NCBI GenBank assembly: GCA_021029095.1
Contig: JAJOHG010000050.1
Location: forward strand, 1-64,000
DNA: 64,000 bases
Direction of reading: 5' to 3'
From: Phellopilus nigrolimitatus
Lineage: Eukaryota; Basidiomycota; Agaricomycetes; Hymenochaetales; Hymenochaetaceae
This document shows positions 1 to 11,267 of this stretch, one piece after another (position 1 is the first letter of the stretch; every line of letters begins with the position of its first letter). The notes beneath the pieces were generated by a model. The model made no database searches. It saw nothing but the letters and a program-made list of their open reading frames with translations, and was not told where the DNA came from. The translations under genes and the position numbers were made by a program.

Positions 1-3000
1 TGTTTCTGACGTTGTTGAATTCACAGCGCAATGAGCATTAGCCTCGTTAACTTGTCGATCTAAGGTGTAGAGGTTTACCATTCGAGGTCAGTATCAGTGT
101 AAACACAATTTTCGATTATTTTCTCTTCTATCTTCTCCTGGTCCCCGATGTAACACTGCATATCCCGGATACGGCGGTGATAGACAGTCTAACAAAAACA
201 AAATGCCAGTCTCGCGTAAAGAAGACTGAAATTAAGACATACTCGTCTACCAAAAAGACATCTTTCCTGATGCTCTTCCGCAGGACTCCAGTACTCAAAA
301 TCGTCATTGATTGGATTGCTTTGATCGAGAATGCCTAATTATTCATTAATCAGTAATCCAGAAGTATGAAATCAGAACCAACGTACATTGCTTTCTCGTC
401 AAGGATGAGAAGTCAAGATGGATTGCGACGGCCGAAGACATTGAGCGTGGGTAGTAGCCTAGAAGTATCACCCGTCGGCTCGTGTCCTTAGGCACGGTGA
501 CGATCGCATTAACGCGGACCTTATCTTGAGTTGCGAACGTGTATTCGTGCCAGATAATGCCCTCGTCAGTACTAAAGAGCACGCGGTCTGTGGGCTCCTT
601 GTCGCTCACTATAACAAGGATCGAGACCGAGTCGCCGAGCTCCCATAGATGCGCATCCTTGTGGATCTCCTGCCACGAGAAGCCGGTGTCGCGGCTAAGG
701 AAGGTGTCGCTCTCCGTGTACGGCGCGAGCGTCCCGCCGACATTTCCCACAGCCATGAGGAGGCCGGGGACGGAGTGAATTTGAAGGGAGCATGCCTAAC
801 TTCATTCGGCAGGTTTAGAGCAAATAGGAATATCGAAGCGGAAGACGGCTCACGGTTGATGTACACGCATACGGCTGTCCTAAGGCGTCCGTCTTTGGAG
901 GAGTAAGGGGCTTCCAGGACCCGCCTGACCTATAATGAGGTACGGTGGCTAGATGGAGAAATGAAAGGCTCACCATCATTATGTGTAATCCGACTCGAAA
1001 GCTCTTTCCTTCTTGTTATGGCAGTATTCTCGGTGTTCGTGATGACGTTGATGGGTGCGATCCCGTCTAAGCTGATCATCTTCTCGAAGTCAACGAAGCC
1101 GCGATCGTTGCGGTTGACGTTGTCTGCAAATGCCGAAATACGTGCCGTTCCCATTGGACTTCTTGATCACGCCCCAATATGGACTGGGGAACTCGGACGT
1201 AGTAAGATGCATGAAGACGGACTTAGTACTCGACTGGAGAATCGTATATGCCTGCGATTAGATGTTAGCATTATTATCGAACACTGGATCCCGGAGTGGA
1301 CTCACGTGCTTCTGAGGTCGGAGGATCGGAGGGAAGACGCCAGTGGCGAAGTTCTTGCCGTCGAGCGAAGCTTGAAGGTCAAGTGACTATCGCTCTTGGA
1401 GATACTATAGAAGTAAAGTTCAGCTGTGGAAGTCAATCCAAATAGCGGCGAGCCTCACCTCCGCGACAATTAAGAACTCCGAGAACTTCGCAAAACCGAT
1501 GACACGGTCAAAGAGCACTTTCTTACTGAAGAACTGCGCCCCGCCGACGAGCTGCAGTGGCTTCGTGTTAGCCTGGAATAGGCGCTGGTTGCCCTTCTCC
1601 TTGTACGACTCGCATATGATCTGCGTTGCGTCTATCTTGAGCTCCTCGTCGCGCGCCCACGCATAATTGCGGACCTACTCCTCGAGGAACCACCAGTTGC
1701 GCCCGTTGGCCGTGCAATATCGTGCCTCCGCGCGACATTTCTCGGCGCAGCCCTCGCAATCGGCATTCCCAGTCCAGATGAGATAGTCCGATATCAAATG
1801 GAAGTGCATGATGACCGCACCCAAGGTATTCGGTTAGAGGGGGACGTAAAGCGGGTTCCAGCTGCGCCCAACATCGGTCGTGTATTAGTACTTCTGCGAG
1901 CTAGTCAGGATGTAGGCGCGGTCGTTTGAGTAGGAGTGGAGGTAGAAGACGATGAAGCGCTCATCAGGGAAGAGCTGCATCCACGTGTAGCCCTCGTTGC
2001 TCGACTGCCAGATGGGACCGTCGTGCAAGCGGACCAGGATCGTTGTCGACTCTTTGAAGTATGCGTATTGCACGATCTCCGACGCGAACTCAAATGTCTG
2101 ATGCGTAACCTCGCCTTCTTCTGGATGCGCGAGGGAGCAGTCCTTCTGCACCTTAGCATCTTTGACAATGCCACGCGACTGGTTGCAGGTGTTTCCCGGG
2201 ATGAGACGGTAGCCAGACGAGCCCACGTAGGTACCCGATGCATCGCGACAAACGTCGGCAGGAATGGGCTCTGGCTCTGCGGGCAAGCACTGATCGCCGT
2301 TGCGGATGAAGTTATAGTCACTAGACCGGAATGCTCAGCTTAGAACGCGGAATAACGAGAAAGAGAGGCTAGCGGCTTACCACTCGCAGTCCTCGTTCGT
2401 GCACGGGCAATCCTCCTCGTGCTCAACCGGGTCGTCGAACTTGTGCCCCAAGTAGCAGTCCGCATCGAGCTTGCGTCGGCGGTACCACTGCTTATGCCCC
2501 ATAATGCACTCGTCTTGTCCCCACTGCGCGTGTACCACTTCTCGAAGTGGTTGTCCGTGCACTGCCAGGAACGTGTGCTCGCGAAGTCGAGGAAGATGAC
2601 GACAAGGCGGCCCGAACACATCTGGTCCTTGCGCGCGAGCTGGCGACGAACATGAACTTCTGCGACGTCGAATCTGGCACGGTCGTTAGAGCGCGGGCGC
2701 GAATTCGGTACTGGAGCTTGAGAGACTTCCTGGATGCGGATTCAGTGGTTCTACTGTAGATGGTGGGATGGAAGAATACGTACCATGTCCGCCCTGGATC
2801 ACTAGAGTAGCGCACCTCATCGACGCCGTCCTCGTCATTCACGAGCACCATTATACTGCCCTGATCCCCGAATTCGTACTTGTTGGTCTCCTTGCTGACC
2901 ATCGTCCAATGAAGTCCGGCGTCCGTGCGCAGGAAGGTATCGCATTCCTCGTATGTTTTGAAGTAGGGCCCGACGGAGCCCACAGCGAGCACGAGCCTCG

Positions 3001-3138
3001 GAGCAGGCGAGCTGAAGATACGCCCAAAGTTGTGTGGCGAGGTGACACTGTGTAGGTGGAGCGAGCAGGCTTCGGCATCGTTGGGGTCATACCCGATGTT
3101 CGACGCGTCGCACACGATGAGGATGGGCGCGCATGCAC
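1..3138 (-). pseudogene. VPS10: VPS10/sortilin-type sorting receptor, degenerate, open at the left edge
   Basis: VPS10 is a type I membrane receptor that sorts vacuolar hydrolases from the Golgi. Read on the minus strand, the order follows the family: a first beta-propeller part with Asp-box SSDPGRTW (about 2.83 kb), a cysteine-rich 10CC part with [20 protein letters not shown] (about 2.45 kb), the [17 protein letters not shown] block (about 2.2 kb), a second propeller with SSNEGYTW and STDEGIIW, and a second 10CC with ERCLFGRR and [14 protein letters not shown] (positions 90-270). CEFNNVRN follows at the left edge, so the copy continues outside the window. No reading frame runs through: pieces lie in different frames with several stops. 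Some introns with GT..AG borders survive, so this is a decayed genomic copy and not a retrocopy. The transmembrane and tail part lies outside. Family assignment is firm; loss of function is inferred from the broken frames. Confidence 0.85.
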
Positions 3139-3154
3139 CCGACCGATCGCGTGC

Positions 3155-3800
3155 CTACAGCACCTGGATTCGATCCAGCAGTGCCCGCTCTCCCGTCCGC
3201 ATCCGCTCTAAGGTTGCAATGCGTGCCTCGATATCCGCATCGAGCGTGGCGGCGTACCCTAACCCATCTTCCGATAGCCCTTCCTCCTCAGACATCCATA
3301 CCGCGGACAGGAAGCTGCGGATCGTTGTCTGTTCCTCCGCCGAGAACACGTTCAGGCCCGGCTTGGCAGGAGGAAAGGCGCTCGCTGGTGCAGGCGCAGT
3401 TGGGCGTGGAACCACATGATTCACTGGGAACGGTGCTGTCGTTATTGGATATGGGCCTGCAGCTGCTGCTGCTGCGCGTCGCCGCATGCTAATAGAAATC
3501 GTCATTCTCGTCGCTGGCAGACTGCCAAGAGTGTTTCCCGGGCCAAAGACGAGGTTACAGGGCTTGCTGGTGTGGTCGTATTTGAGCTGGCGCTGAAATT
3601 CATGTTAGTTCTTGCTGGAGACGGACAGATTTTGCGACGCACCTTTCGTCCTGAGTTCTCCGGACCTTTCTATGAAGCTAACCCGAGTGCATGCGCTGGC
3701 CAGCGCAAGACCGCCTCGATCGACCAATGCGACGGGGCCAAGTTGCCGCAGTTGCTGATGTCGTCGTCGTGTTGCTGCTGCTGCTGCTGCTGCCGAGACA
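3155..3800 (-). CDS. Gln-rich hypothetical protein, probably two or three exons
   Basis: I do not recognise the product. A start at 3800 gives MSRQQQQQQQ followed by an Asp/His stretch, then a stop near 3672. After an intron-like gap with an acceptor near 3600, an open frame runs to 3155. It begins QLKYDHTSKPCNLVFGPG, then has an Arg/Ala patch, a Pro/Ala-rich linker (PRPTAPAPASAFPPAKPG) and a helical, acidic C-terminus ending DRIQVL. The Gln-rich start and the DNA before it are similar to the gene starting at 17557 on the other strand, so the two loci are inverted duplicates at their 5' ends. Downstream, the stop lies about 17 bases from the VPS10 pseudogene. Exon joins are my inference; it may also be partly broken. 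Confidence 0.35.
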
Positions 3801-3819
3801 TGAACCTCGCATCTAGATA

Positions 3820-4060
3820 GATAGTTTATAGATTAGTACGCTAAGGGATTGAAGAAAGAGAAACAAGTTACGATTAGACAGCGGGACGCGGAGCGTAGTC
3901 AAGAAGTCGAGACGTCGAGACCTCAGACAAAGGAGCACGACGCCGGACAAGTGGTGACTGGGTGACATCACAGCCAGCGCGTGCCAGGTCTGTAACAAAG
4001 TAAGTGCAAATTTTTACTCTATTTTACAGCAGTGTCCTCTAACTTTCTTTTACAGTGTTT
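3820..4060. repeat. Inverted duplicate of the 17275-17550 promoter-like segment
   Basis: This non-coding stretch matches the reverse complement of about 17275-17550 in several blocks. One holds the AGTCGAGACGTCGAGAC region and one the GTGCAAATTTTTACTCTATT region. The blocks keep their order and spacing. Here it lies between the starts of two divergent genes (Gln-rich gene leftward, MFS pseudogene rightward), so it probably was a bidirectional promoter that was copied together with the first exon of its leftward gene. Confidence 0.7.
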
Positions 4061-4068
4061 TCGTTCAG

Positions 4069-5660
4069 TATGGATGTCTTCGCTCGTATGACCTGCTCTC
4101 GACCCAAAGCCGAAGCCCGCCGAAGAAACCCCGCTTTCCTGGGCGCAGTTCTCCATCGCCCGCCGAGCCCCTCTCCTCCCAGGTCATTTACCCGGTTGTG
4201 CCCCAGCTCGTCCGTGAAACTAGCATTACAAATGGAGACGAGACGAAGGTTGGGTACTATGTCGGCATGATGGTACGTGCGCGCGTCGCGTCTTCTCGAT
4301 GTGTTCAAATGTGCTAACGTCGGGCGCCCAGCAATCCATCTTCTTCGCGACTGAGACGCTTACCGTGTTGCACTGGTCGCGTGCCAGCGATCGCATCGGC
4401 CGCAAGCCCGTCATCCTCATCGGCTTGCTCTGTCTCTCCCCCAGCATGTACTGCTTCGGCCTCTCCCATTCGTTCTGGGGACTCGTCCTCTCCCGCTCGC
4501 TCAACGGCGCGTTCAACGGAAATATCGGCGTCATCAAGAGCATGATTGCTGAGATGACCGACGGAACGAACCTCGCGCACGCCTTCGCATATCAACCCAT
4601 CCCCTGGAGCACAGGCGCGACCTTCGGCCCGCTCATTGGCGGCGCGCTCTCGTGCCCGGCAGAGTGCTTCCCCGGCCTGTTTGGGAACTCAGACTTACTC
4701 AAGATGTACCCGTACTTCCTCCCTGGCGCTATCCCCGCGATGTCCTCCGTCCTCGCGTGGATCGTCACCTACATGTTTCTTAAGGAGATATGTTATTGTT
4801 TATATCTATATCGTTTACTAAAACCTTGTCTCTGATGCGCTTACAGATAAACATCACAGTCTTCTCCTTCTGCGCCCTCCTCCCTCGCTGGCGCTCGTGG
4901 TCTCTTTCTTCAAACCCACTCAAACTTGACCCGTCTTCTCTGTCTACACTCCCACCGCCGTCCCCACCCCTGCGCAGCCTCCTCACGCGGCCTGCTCTCC
5001 TCTCCATCAGCCCATACGCGCTTCTTTATCTCCTCGACATCGCGTACCGCGCGCTACAGCCCGTCCTTTACTCCAACCCACGCGCGCTCGGCGGGCTCGA
5101 CCTCGAGCCACACGCGATCGAAAACGCGCTCGCCATGCTCGGGCTCTCCAACGGCATCTTCCAGGCCTTCTGCTTCGCGTGCATGATCAAGGCCTGGGGC
5201 GTGCGCAAGACGTACCTTGCCGGCATCACGAGCGCCGCACCGATCTTCGCCTGCTTCCCCGCCATGAGTGCCGTCGTGTGCATAGAGGATCTCGCGACGC
5301 TGCAGACTCGCGAGGAGCCCGCGCTGAGCGTACCGCTGCTTGTTATGCTGGCATTCCAGCTCGCGCTTACGCTCCCCCTGAACACGTGCTACGGCTGCTG
5401 CTTCATGTACATCACCCCGCGCCGCCTCCGCGCCGCGTACCCGTCCTGCCCCTCAGCCTCCTATGTCGTCCTCGTCCGCAACGCTCGTCGCGTCCGCCGT
5501 TCCCTCAAGAGCATATTCGAAACAGGCGGCGAAGCCGGCGAGAGCGAAGAAGGGCGGGAAGAGCAGCACGCTCGGCGCCGTCAACGGGCTCACGCAGTGC
5601 ACCATGTCCGTGATGCGATACAGGCGATTCGCAGGCGATTGTCGGCGTGCTGCAGGACGA
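4069..5660 (+). pseudogene. MFS multidrug/zinc-facilitator-like transporter, degenerate
   Basis: Major facilitator proteins have 12 membrane helices and move small solutes. An N-terminal piece (VIYPVVPQLVRETSITNGDE) is followed by an intron ending near 4331. Then comes a clean block with the loop-2 motif SDRIGRKPVILIGLLCLS and the following helices (FWGLVLSRSLNGAFNGNIGV). After a second intron-like gap (about 4790-4845) the C-terminal half shows several hydrophobic helices (ALLYLLDIAYRAL, AFCFACMIKAWGV, LLVMLAFQLALTLPLNTC) and the conserved end GAVNGLTQCTMSVMR. Frame changes occur near 4150 and 5430. The end runs straight into an RPT2-like pseudogene with no spacer. The nearest relatives I know are fungal MFS proteins of the ZINC INDUCED FACILITATOR-like group; substrate unknown. 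Confidence 0.75.
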
Positions 5661-5678
5661 CACAGTCCCTGGTCAGCA

Positions 5679-6620
5679 TGATGAAGCTCGACAAAACGCT
5701 GATAGAGAGCTACACGGACGTCGTTGGCCTTGACCAGCATATCCAAGAGATAAAGGTGCACCGTGCGTATGTGGCGCCACAGAATGCTGCCCACGCACTC
5801 TGCAGGGAGCGGCTGAGCTCCTGCTTACGCTTCCCGAGCTCTGTATGAGGAGATGGGCATCATGCAACCCGATGGTGTCATGCTATATGGTGTCCCATGG
5901 AGGGGTAAGACGTTCTTCGTGAAGACAGATGTAAACCAGACGTCTGCAGCTTTCCTGCGTGTCGTCGGTTCTGAACCAATTCAAGGATACCTCGGTGATG
6001 GGCCAAAACTGGTGCGGGAGCCGTTCCGCTTGGCCGAGGACCATGCAGTGAGTAATGTTTTTATTGATGAAAATGACGCTATTGATACGGAACCGTGAGG
6101 AGATCACACAGTGTTTTACATACATGCCATTGAATGCTGAACTGCTCTGTGCAGCTACGAGCCGATAAAGCATGAACTCTAGCGTACCATGCTGGAGGCG
6201 CTGAATTAGCTGAACGGTTTCGGCATGTGTGGCGACGTCAAAGTCATCATGGCCACGAACAGAATCAAGTCTCTCAGCCTCGCGCTCATCTGTCCTGGCC
6301 GTAAGACCGGAAGATCGAGTTTCCTCTACCTGACGTGAAGTCAAAGCGATACATTTTCAAGCGCGTTCTTTCTCCAATCTGTATATCCGTTCGTATTATT
6401 GATGTTACCCGCTTCAGATTCTGCACATCGCGAATGAATCTCAGCAAGGACGTCGACGTGGAAGAGTTCGTGATGACGAAGGATGACCTTTCCGGTGCCG
6501 ACATCAAGGTCGTATGCACTGAGGCTGGTCTATTCGCGTTACGAAAATGGCGTATGCGGGTCACGAAGGTTGACTTCTCAAGTGCGAGGGAGAAGGTGCG
6601 AGAGCTATCCCGCCTCCTAC
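5679..6620 (+). pseudogene. RPT2: 26S proteasome ATPase subunit 4 (RPT2/PSMC1) copy, inactivated
   Basis: RPT2 is one of six AAA ATPases at the base of the 19S proteasome cap. Blocks in family order are [73 protein letters not shown] and [16 protein letters not shown] with [16 protein letters not shown]. The Walker A loop, normally GPPGTGKT, reads VPWRGKT (about 5892-5912), and Walker B DEIDA reads DENDA, so it could not work as an ATPase. The N-terminal 150 residues are missing, a foreign stretch follows IQEIKVHR, and frames change at least three times. It starts directly after the MFS pseudogene. Confidence 0.85.
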
Positions 6621-6639
6621 ACGCTTATAGCCGTGTTTC

Positions 6640-7550
6640 TGGCCGACAACAAGCGCTGGGCGCACCATGCCACCAACACGCTGCTTCCTACCTAGCCCGT
6701 GCTCAAGTAATCCCTCTTTGGAACCTCGTTTCTTCACATTTCTCTTATGCAGTCTTACGGTATTTTTAGATGTAGTAAAGTACGGTTCTTTACCTAATTT
6801 TATATACTTTACTATAATACGTATGTGCCCCTTGAGACGTGTCAAATGGCCTTCAGACACCTTCAGAACTGCTCAGAAAGTCGCCTTTATAAGCTTTCAG
6901 ATCCGCTAGATCATTCAATTCAGATGAACTTCAGAGGCTTTATTAATTATAAAGCGATTTTGCGTGTTACATTTTATTTCCCCCGAAATAACATGACGGA
7001 TTAATTCCATGGTTCAGCCGTTCATGGGATACACATGTACATAGGTAGCAAGTCTATCGTTGTATTGATATTACCCTTACTGGTAAGGAGTCTTTTAAGC
7101 GACTCATATCTTGGTTTGATTACCGTGCCATGACACAGGTGTTGCGATTGAGAAGACTTGATGGTGTGGACATCATGCTATGTGCACAGATCGACAAAGC
7201 TTGCTGATCGTGTCACTTTTGTCAAGTGGGAACCCTTTTGGAAGTGCAGGACAAAGTTAAATATGTTAAGATTCCAAATCAATAGCACGAAAGGGTCCCT
7301 GTAGCATCGAACTGAAGTCTGAAGGATGCATCCCACACCAGCTGCAGGTCTATTAACCTTTTTGAATGACATCCCTCGAATTTCGGCATCATTTACGAAG
7401 ATGGCATACGCCAGGCGTGCATATAGAGGCAAACGAGTCATCAAAATTCGTAGCAAAACGCTAAAAACCACATGCTATGCCCTAGACTACACCTTTTACA
7501 CCGCTCGAGACGGATGCTCCCTCAGAAGCGTATGGAGAACCCGGGCCTTC
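6640..7550. other. AT-rich spacer without recognisable gene
   Basis: I see no conserved coding block or splice pattern and no clear terminal repeats. Short open frames occur on both strands but have no family features. Confidence 0.5.
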
Positions 7551-7553
7551 GCT

Positions 7554-8520
7554 TTATGGCTCGCCAACGCCAGCTGGGCTGGCGGCTTCCTCCTGTTCCC
7601 CCACTGACATCCCATGTGAGCCTCCATCGTCACTTGTGTTAAAGTCCTCTCCCATGATCTCGCTATATTCGCCATCCGCCTCGGCAACCTCCCATACTCG
7701 GATCCCCAATGGCCTGAGTGCGAAGGCGATGGCTCTGACATGGCCCATTAAGACGTGACGAGAACGCTCGATTCGCTCGGTGACTTGGGCAACGACACCA
7801 CCTGCAAAAGCTAAGACTTCGTTGTTGTCTATACTGTACGAGCCGAGCCGTTCAAAGAGATTGGTCTGAATAATAAAAATGGGTTAAAAGGAAACACGAA
7901 CGGAGACTACGTACCTTTCTGATGGTGAGAGCTCTCATGTGCAGCTCCCAATCGGCCGGCAGAGGTGTCAGGAGGTTTTCAATATCCGTAATGTGCTCAA
8001 GCGCATTGATGACCTCGGCAATGGATATTATAACGGAACGGCTTGACCCTATTAATAGAGCATCCTCCGAAGAATGCGGCGAGGCCTGGATGTCTTCGTC
8101 GCCAGCGACCGCTAGATGTCCGACCGCTTGCATCCCGTGCGGCACTGCCTGGGTTGCCCCGAGCATCCATATTACTCGGCATCCATATAGGCTGAAAGAC
8201 CTATTGACGATGTCGAGGCTTGCGAGAATAACACCGATTTTGTGCTCGATCTGCTCTTTGGCTTGCTTAAGGAATATCGCAGCGAAACTCTTCGCCTGTG
8301 CGTTATCTTCTACACATGTATTATGTTTCTGACGGCATTCAATCTTAAGAAAGAAAGTGAGTTAGAAGGAAACACACGAACAGAGACTACGTACCTTTGC
8401 CAGCACTAGGGCTCTTAGATGGGAGTACCAGTCGGCCATGGAAAATAGGCCTTCATCCAGGCGCTCGAGGTCGCCAGCTACCTCAGCTGTGGCTATTATT
8501 AGTGAATAGGTCGACGACAT
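7554..8520 (-). CDS. Hypothetical helical protein, three exons, apparently intact (288 aa)
   Basis: Joining 8395-8520, 7915-8343 and 7554-7865 (minus strand) gives one open frame from ATG (8518-8520) to TAA (7554-7556). Introns are 51 and 49 bases, both starting GTACGTAGTCT and ending AG, both in phase 0. I do not recognise the family. Exon 1 (IIATAEVAGDLERLDEGL...DWYSHLRALVLAK) resembles the end of exon 2 (IISIAEVINALEHITDIE...DWELHMRALTIRK), including the first 30 bases of the intron behind each, so the gene grew by internal duplication of an exon with its splice site. The middle is amphipathic (FLKQAKEQIEHKIGVILASL). The C-terminus is acidic. It could be an N-terminal, STAND-like helical domain protein, but that is a guess. 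It is one of few intact genes here. Confidence 0.65.
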
Positions 8521-8689
8521 TTGTTGATAACGAGATCGAAGGACGAAATTGCTCGTGGTGAGACGAAGTTGCTCGTGGTTGATACGAAGTAGGCAAAAGG
8601 GAAGTTCCCGGATGTTGGCATCAAGCCGCCGGGACTTACCTCAGACAGCCAGGATCCCGACTTGTTGATCATAACGCGTAGTCCTTGTC

Positions 8690-9860
8690 CAGCGCAGTTC
8701 ATGGTCGTTGTCCAGCGCAGCGCGCGGGTGTAGCCGAGCTTACCTTGAACTCCCTACCGAATGCGTACATGTTTTTGATCGATTTCCTATTAAGGGTGTC
8801 TTTCCTATTCCTGGTTCGGAATGATGCTCAAAGCAGTCGCCAGCGTACATCGACAAATTTTTCGAACTTCTTCGATGGTCGTGTTTCGCATGATGAGTGC
8901 GGTTATGACACCGCCGGAGGCCTCGATACCGAGTGAGAGCGGGGCGATGTCAAGGAGAAGGAGGATTTGAGTCTTCTCGGGAGTGTCGCTAGTCAGGAAG
9001 GCGGCCTGGACTGACTGCAGCATTGTATTCGACGTCCTCTTTGGAGTTGACGCGCTTCGTAACGTTGGAGAAGCTCATGACCAGCTTTTCGGTAAAGCGG
9101 TATGAGCGAAACCACTGACGAGAACGATCTCATGGACACTCACCTTGTCGATCTTCGGGTCGCGAAGGACCTTCTCAACCGGCTCGAGCGTACTACAGAA
9201 GAGGTGCGGACAATATTCCTCAAAAGGTGCACGCGTGGGAAAGATGCAAAAATCAATGCCCTCGAATTCTAAGTTGATCTCAATGACGATTTGCACGACT
9301 GATAAAACTTGGCGCGCTCAAGCCGTGCGGAGACGAGGTAGAGCACGCCGGTTGATCGAGCGATCTAAGTAGTGCGCATAGTAGTCAGCTCCGGCGCCGT
9401 CTCGCATGCAGAAGAAATACGCTAGACGCACCTTCTTGTTCTTGCGCATGAACTTCTGGACGAAGTGGTCCACAAGACGGTTGTCAAAGTCCCACCCCAA
9501 GTGGGCGTCGCCGACGGTGGCCATGGCTTCGAGTATGCCCTCCTCGGCGGTCAAGAAAGTGCCGAGGTCGAAAATAAAAAAATTGCGCTCGCCCTGGACC
9601 TCTTATGGAGACCGAAGGCGACGGTAGGCTGTTGATGATTCGGAGGACGTTGAGGCCGGCGACCTTGGTTGCCAGGCGTTGGGAGTCGCTGAAGAACGCC
9701 GGGAAGGCATCCTTGAGCAGATAGCACCATGAAGCAGCTCGAATTGCATGCTGAGCCGCTGGCCACGTCGAGCGGAAAGCGCGCACAGAAGGCGCGTGAA
9801 TTGAGGATGGTGGTGAGCGCGGCGGCAGGTGCGCAGCGTGCTGGGAGGCAAAGTGAAAGG
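8690..9860 (-). pseudogene. Cytosolic HSP70 (SSA-type) chaperone, degenerate
   Basis: HSP70 binds unfolded peptides under ATP control. Minus-strand blocks run in family order from right to left: DAFPAFFSDSQRLATKVAGL with NVLRIINS (about 9650-9730), [20 protein letters not shown] (about 9480), [20 protein letters not shown] with [20 protein letters not shown] (about 9100-9270), and [19 protein letters not shown] with RNTTI (about 8860-8960). The nucleotide-binding N-terminus before the VPAYFNDSQR motif and the substrate-binding C-terminus after the SLGIE block are missing. Frames differ between blocks and the GGEDFDNR motif reads GWDFDNR. The upstream end meets the left end of a mobile element at 9926. 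Confidence 0.85.
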
Positions 9861-9925
9861 GACACCTTACCTTGAACGCTAACCATATCGGGCACCTTAC
9901 AAGTCACCTTGAAGTGAAGTATGTA

Positions 9926-11123
9926 CAGTCGAACTTCTGCTAATGCATACTCCTCATGCTGCATAACCTCCCAAAATGCATAGACTTCAGCTTCCACCGA
10001 GTCGGTAGTTAGAAAATACCTATAAGATAATGCATAAAATTCATAATGCATAATGCATACCTATATGCAGTAATTTTAATGGGGATATGCATTATGTGAG
10101 GTGTCTCGCCTGCACGAAAATTTTAACAACCCTATTTCGCGTTCTCACACATCTTCATGACAAGGTATTTTCACCTGCGGAGGAAGAATGGACCGACCAG
10201 GAAGTTGTAGAGCAAGCTCACATCAATATGTGGAAGCTGAAGGTGGCAAGGTCAATGGAGTAGACGATGAGCTGCCCTGCGAACCGTTAGTATTGCCAGG
10301 TGCAACGTGCCAGTCCGTAATACAGTAGGACCTCTCGTTAAGCTTACCTGTGGTTAAGCTTGTCAATAAGTTTGAGATTTTGTGTCCACGGACACGGTAG
10401 AACCGAAAAAGAAGCATGTTAAGCTTAAATGTGCAATACGCTTAACGCTTAGCCATATTTTTGAAAAATTAATTGGGAATAAGCTTAACGACAGGTTGCT
10501 TACATTAGTTTTTGGAGAGTCACTGTGGTTGATTTAGTACTGCAATTCTTGTCTTTTCCTAACATGTCTAAAGAGCTTGTTAGGCACTTGCAAAACTTGG
10601 TCGATTCTTTCAGTTCTGCCCCGGAGATAATTTTGCACAAAATCAGAAATGAGCTTCGCAGAGATATCAATGGATCTCTTGAGCAGACTGACATTAGGGA
10701 GTTTTTCTCGCAGTAAGTAGGAAAAATTTGCTATTTTTATGTAATTATGTAAGGCCGCGGATAAGCTTAACTTGCCGTTAAGCTTAGGCTCAGGGTCAAA
10801 CTTAACAAGAGGTCCTACTGTAGAGCTGGAGCGGCTCTGTGTGTGTTGCTCTGAGCCGATGTTTCAGCAGGCTTGCGGCCATCTTTGCAAGCTTGGGTTG
10901 CAACTACGGACTGAGCGGATAGGAGTAAGCACAAAACACAAATGAAAGACAAGTTCTATGTGGTAGAAAAACTGTTATCCAGCTGCTTCAATTTCCCTAT
11001 TATATGTCACCTATAGGCAAGTGTTTAAACGTATCAATTTGTGCATTTATCGTTGTGCATAACCTCTCGTAATGCATACAAATTCCTTTCACGGAGATCT
11101 ATGCATTAGCAGAAGTTTGACTG
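9926..11123. mobile_element. Pogo-like non-autonomous TIR element, copy 1 (contains a nested element)
   Basis: The left end CAGTCGAACTTCTGCTAATG and the right end (complement of CAGTCAAACTTCTGCTAATG) are terminal inverted repeats flanked by TA on both sides, the usual Tc1/mariner/pogo target duplication. Length is 1198 bases. Subterminal DNA is rich in ATGCAT. It carries no transposase. A second TIR element lies inside at 10323-10820. A near-identical inverted copy is at 43228-44428. I assign it to the pogo group from TIR start and TA target only. Confidence 0.75.
10323..10820. mobile_element. Nested pogo-like TIR element (498 bases), copy 1
   Basis: Ends CAGTAGGACCTCTCGTTAAG and its near complement (from CAGTAGGACCTCTTGTTAAG) are flanked by TA, and the subterminal DNA repeats TTAAGCTTA. 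It holds a 63-codon open frame at 10525-10716 (MVDLVLQFLSFPNMSKELVR and onward), kept identical in the second copy (43638-43829, minus). That frame has no motif I know; it may be a transposase remnant or chance. The element sits inside the larger one in the same position in both copies. Confidence 0.75.
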
Positions 11124-11267
11124 TACTGTAGTCACGCTGCCTATCTCGCGTTCAGGTCGGCAGTGCCGCTTAGTCATAATGTCCTTATTTGGGGATGAAA
11201 TCAAAATTTGAGGTCCTTTTTGCACCACACATAATAATGACAGTCAGCGATTTTTTTTTTCTCATCT

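Noticed and set aside
5853..6344. Minus-strand 153-codon open frame opposite the RPT2 pseudogene
   Set aside because: It is the shadow of a conserved plus-strand sequence and has no family motif.
10500..10694. Minus-strand 64-codon frame in the nested element as a second gene
   Set aside because: It overlaps the plus frame completely and both survive only because the two copies are identical; no independent evidence.
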